Assembly: GCF_036373705.1 (NCBI RefSeq)
Contig: NC_089864.1
Span: forward strand, 14,666,001-14,730,000
Direction: 5' to 3'
Source of the DNA: Amia ocellicauda
Lineage: Eukaryota > Chordata > Actinopteri > Amiiformes > Amiidae
DNA: 64,000 bases
The notes beneath the pieces were generated by a model, which searched no databases, was not told where the DNA came from, and saw only the letters and a program-made list of their open reading frames with translations. A program made the translations under genes and the position numbers. Positions 63,201-64,000 of the stretch are shown in pieces (within the stretch, counting starts at the first letter, position 1; every line of letters begins with the position of its first letter).

Positions 63201-64000
63201 AATGTCCTCTGCTGGAGCTGAGGGGGGGGGGTGAGGTGCCGTGGGGGGGCAGCTCTGTATTTGTTTGTGACAATGAGGACAATTGCTCTCCAGAGAAGGG
63301 TTGAACACGAGGCAGGCTGCTCTGTGCCAATGATGCCAGCGGGTGCAGCTGGCACAGGAGCAGAGGACACTGGGCACACAGTGTTTGAGGGGTGACCTCA
63401 ACGCTAATGTTGGACATCGCAGGCATTGGGACTTTTATGGATTCGTCAGATGTCTTTAATTTCTTATGGGTTGGTAGATTCCGATACAAGAGGTTCTTGA
63501 AAGGTTTTAACCCCTACCTCCTGAACTTATTTTAGTTTACTTAAGACCCTCACCCTCCCCGGCCTCTGACCAGACCAAAGCCCCGAACCACTGCAGAGTC
63601 TGAAGTGCACTGATGCTCTGATGTACCTTAACATCTTCAAATCCTGCACTGTGTATATTTTGAGAATTGAATGCTCCAAACTTCTGAATTGGCCACAAAA
63701 GAAGGCTGTTTTGTGGATAAGCATGGCCCTTTCATATTGGCCCCTTCAATCACAACAAAGCTCTTTTCTGTACATGCAAAGCCTACTCACCGAAAACAAA
63801 GGGCTTAATGATTCACTCTCTAGTTTCTTGCAGCGATTCAAACCTAAAAAGCATCCGTGAGTCGTGCTGTTGTTGTTTTCTTTTGACGTAACATAGAAAA
63901 ACAAAAAGTGATATTAAACAGTGATATGAATTAGAAATGTAACCTTTATGTGTCATGGCGAAACCTTAATTTCTACAGCCAGTGCACATGTGTTTATTCC
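60250..64000. other. Region upstream of MDM1, no gene recognised
   Basis: In other vertebrates RAP1B lies beyond MDM1, but I find no RAP1B exon here. The open frames at 63051-63489 are Pro/Cys-rich and overlap in several frames, a sign of compositional bias around a poly-G stretch (63221-63250) rather than of a gene. Confidence 0.5.

Noticed and set aside
63051..63489. Overlapping Pro/Cys-rich frames on the minus strand, one with a zinc-knuckle-like CxxC pattern
   Set aside because: Three frames are open at once around G-runs, which indicates base composition. No splice sites or conserved domain.

Overview
The window is vertebrate genomic DNA, most likely from a ray-finned fish. It is AT-rich and intron-bearing, and it carries CR1/L2-like LINE fragments and several Tc1/mariner elements. 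The species cannot be read from the sequence. One IFN-gamma gene is seen, where many teleosts carry a tandem ifng/ifng-related pair. That fits a non-teleost or early-branching fish, but a second copy could lie beyond the left edge.

Four protein genes are present, all on the minus strand and read from right to left: MDM1 (44.6-59.9 kb), IL22 (37.3-39.2 kb), IL26 (27.3-29.8 kb) and IFNG (7.3-9.8 kb). This is the order and relative orientation of human chromosome 12q15 (MDM1-IL22-IL26-IFNG). I rebuilt every coding exon from open frames, GT/AG sites and phase. The models give 188 aa for IFN-gamma (4 exons), 187 aa for IL-26 (5), 176 aa for IL-22 (5 coding exons plus a leader exon) and 716 aa for MDM1 (14). 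The three cytokine genes use only phase-0 introns, have TATA boxes at the expected distance and have AU-rich 3' regions. MDM1 has mixed-phase introns and a GC-rich upstream region with an X-box-like site.

The rest is intergenic or intronic DNA with mobile elements. 0-0.9 kb is an internally deleted CR1-like LINE. 2.1-3.6 kb is a broken Tc1 element with a 41-bp palindrome upstream of its transposase. 14.4-15.6 kb is an intact Tc1/mariner element with DD36E spacing. 25.0-25.8, 33.9-34.2, 35.3-36.7 and 48.6-50.1 kb are decayed Tc1 copies. Short inverted-repeat elements lie at 30.9, 42.4, 45.2, 53.3 and 60.1 kb. MDM1 introns 12 and 13 carry recent duplications of about 550 and 300 bp. Two CTCF-like motifs flank IFNG.

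Together the genes form the conserved type II interferon/IL-10-family cytokine cluster (IFN-gamma in macrophage activation, IL-22 and IL-26 in barrier defence) beside the centriole/microtubule gene MDM1. I saw no wholly new gene system. The least expected items are the IL22 leader exon with an in-frame upstream ATG at the predicted cap site, the 66-nt MDM1 exon, the intact DD36E element and the foldback repeat in the MDM1 upstream region.
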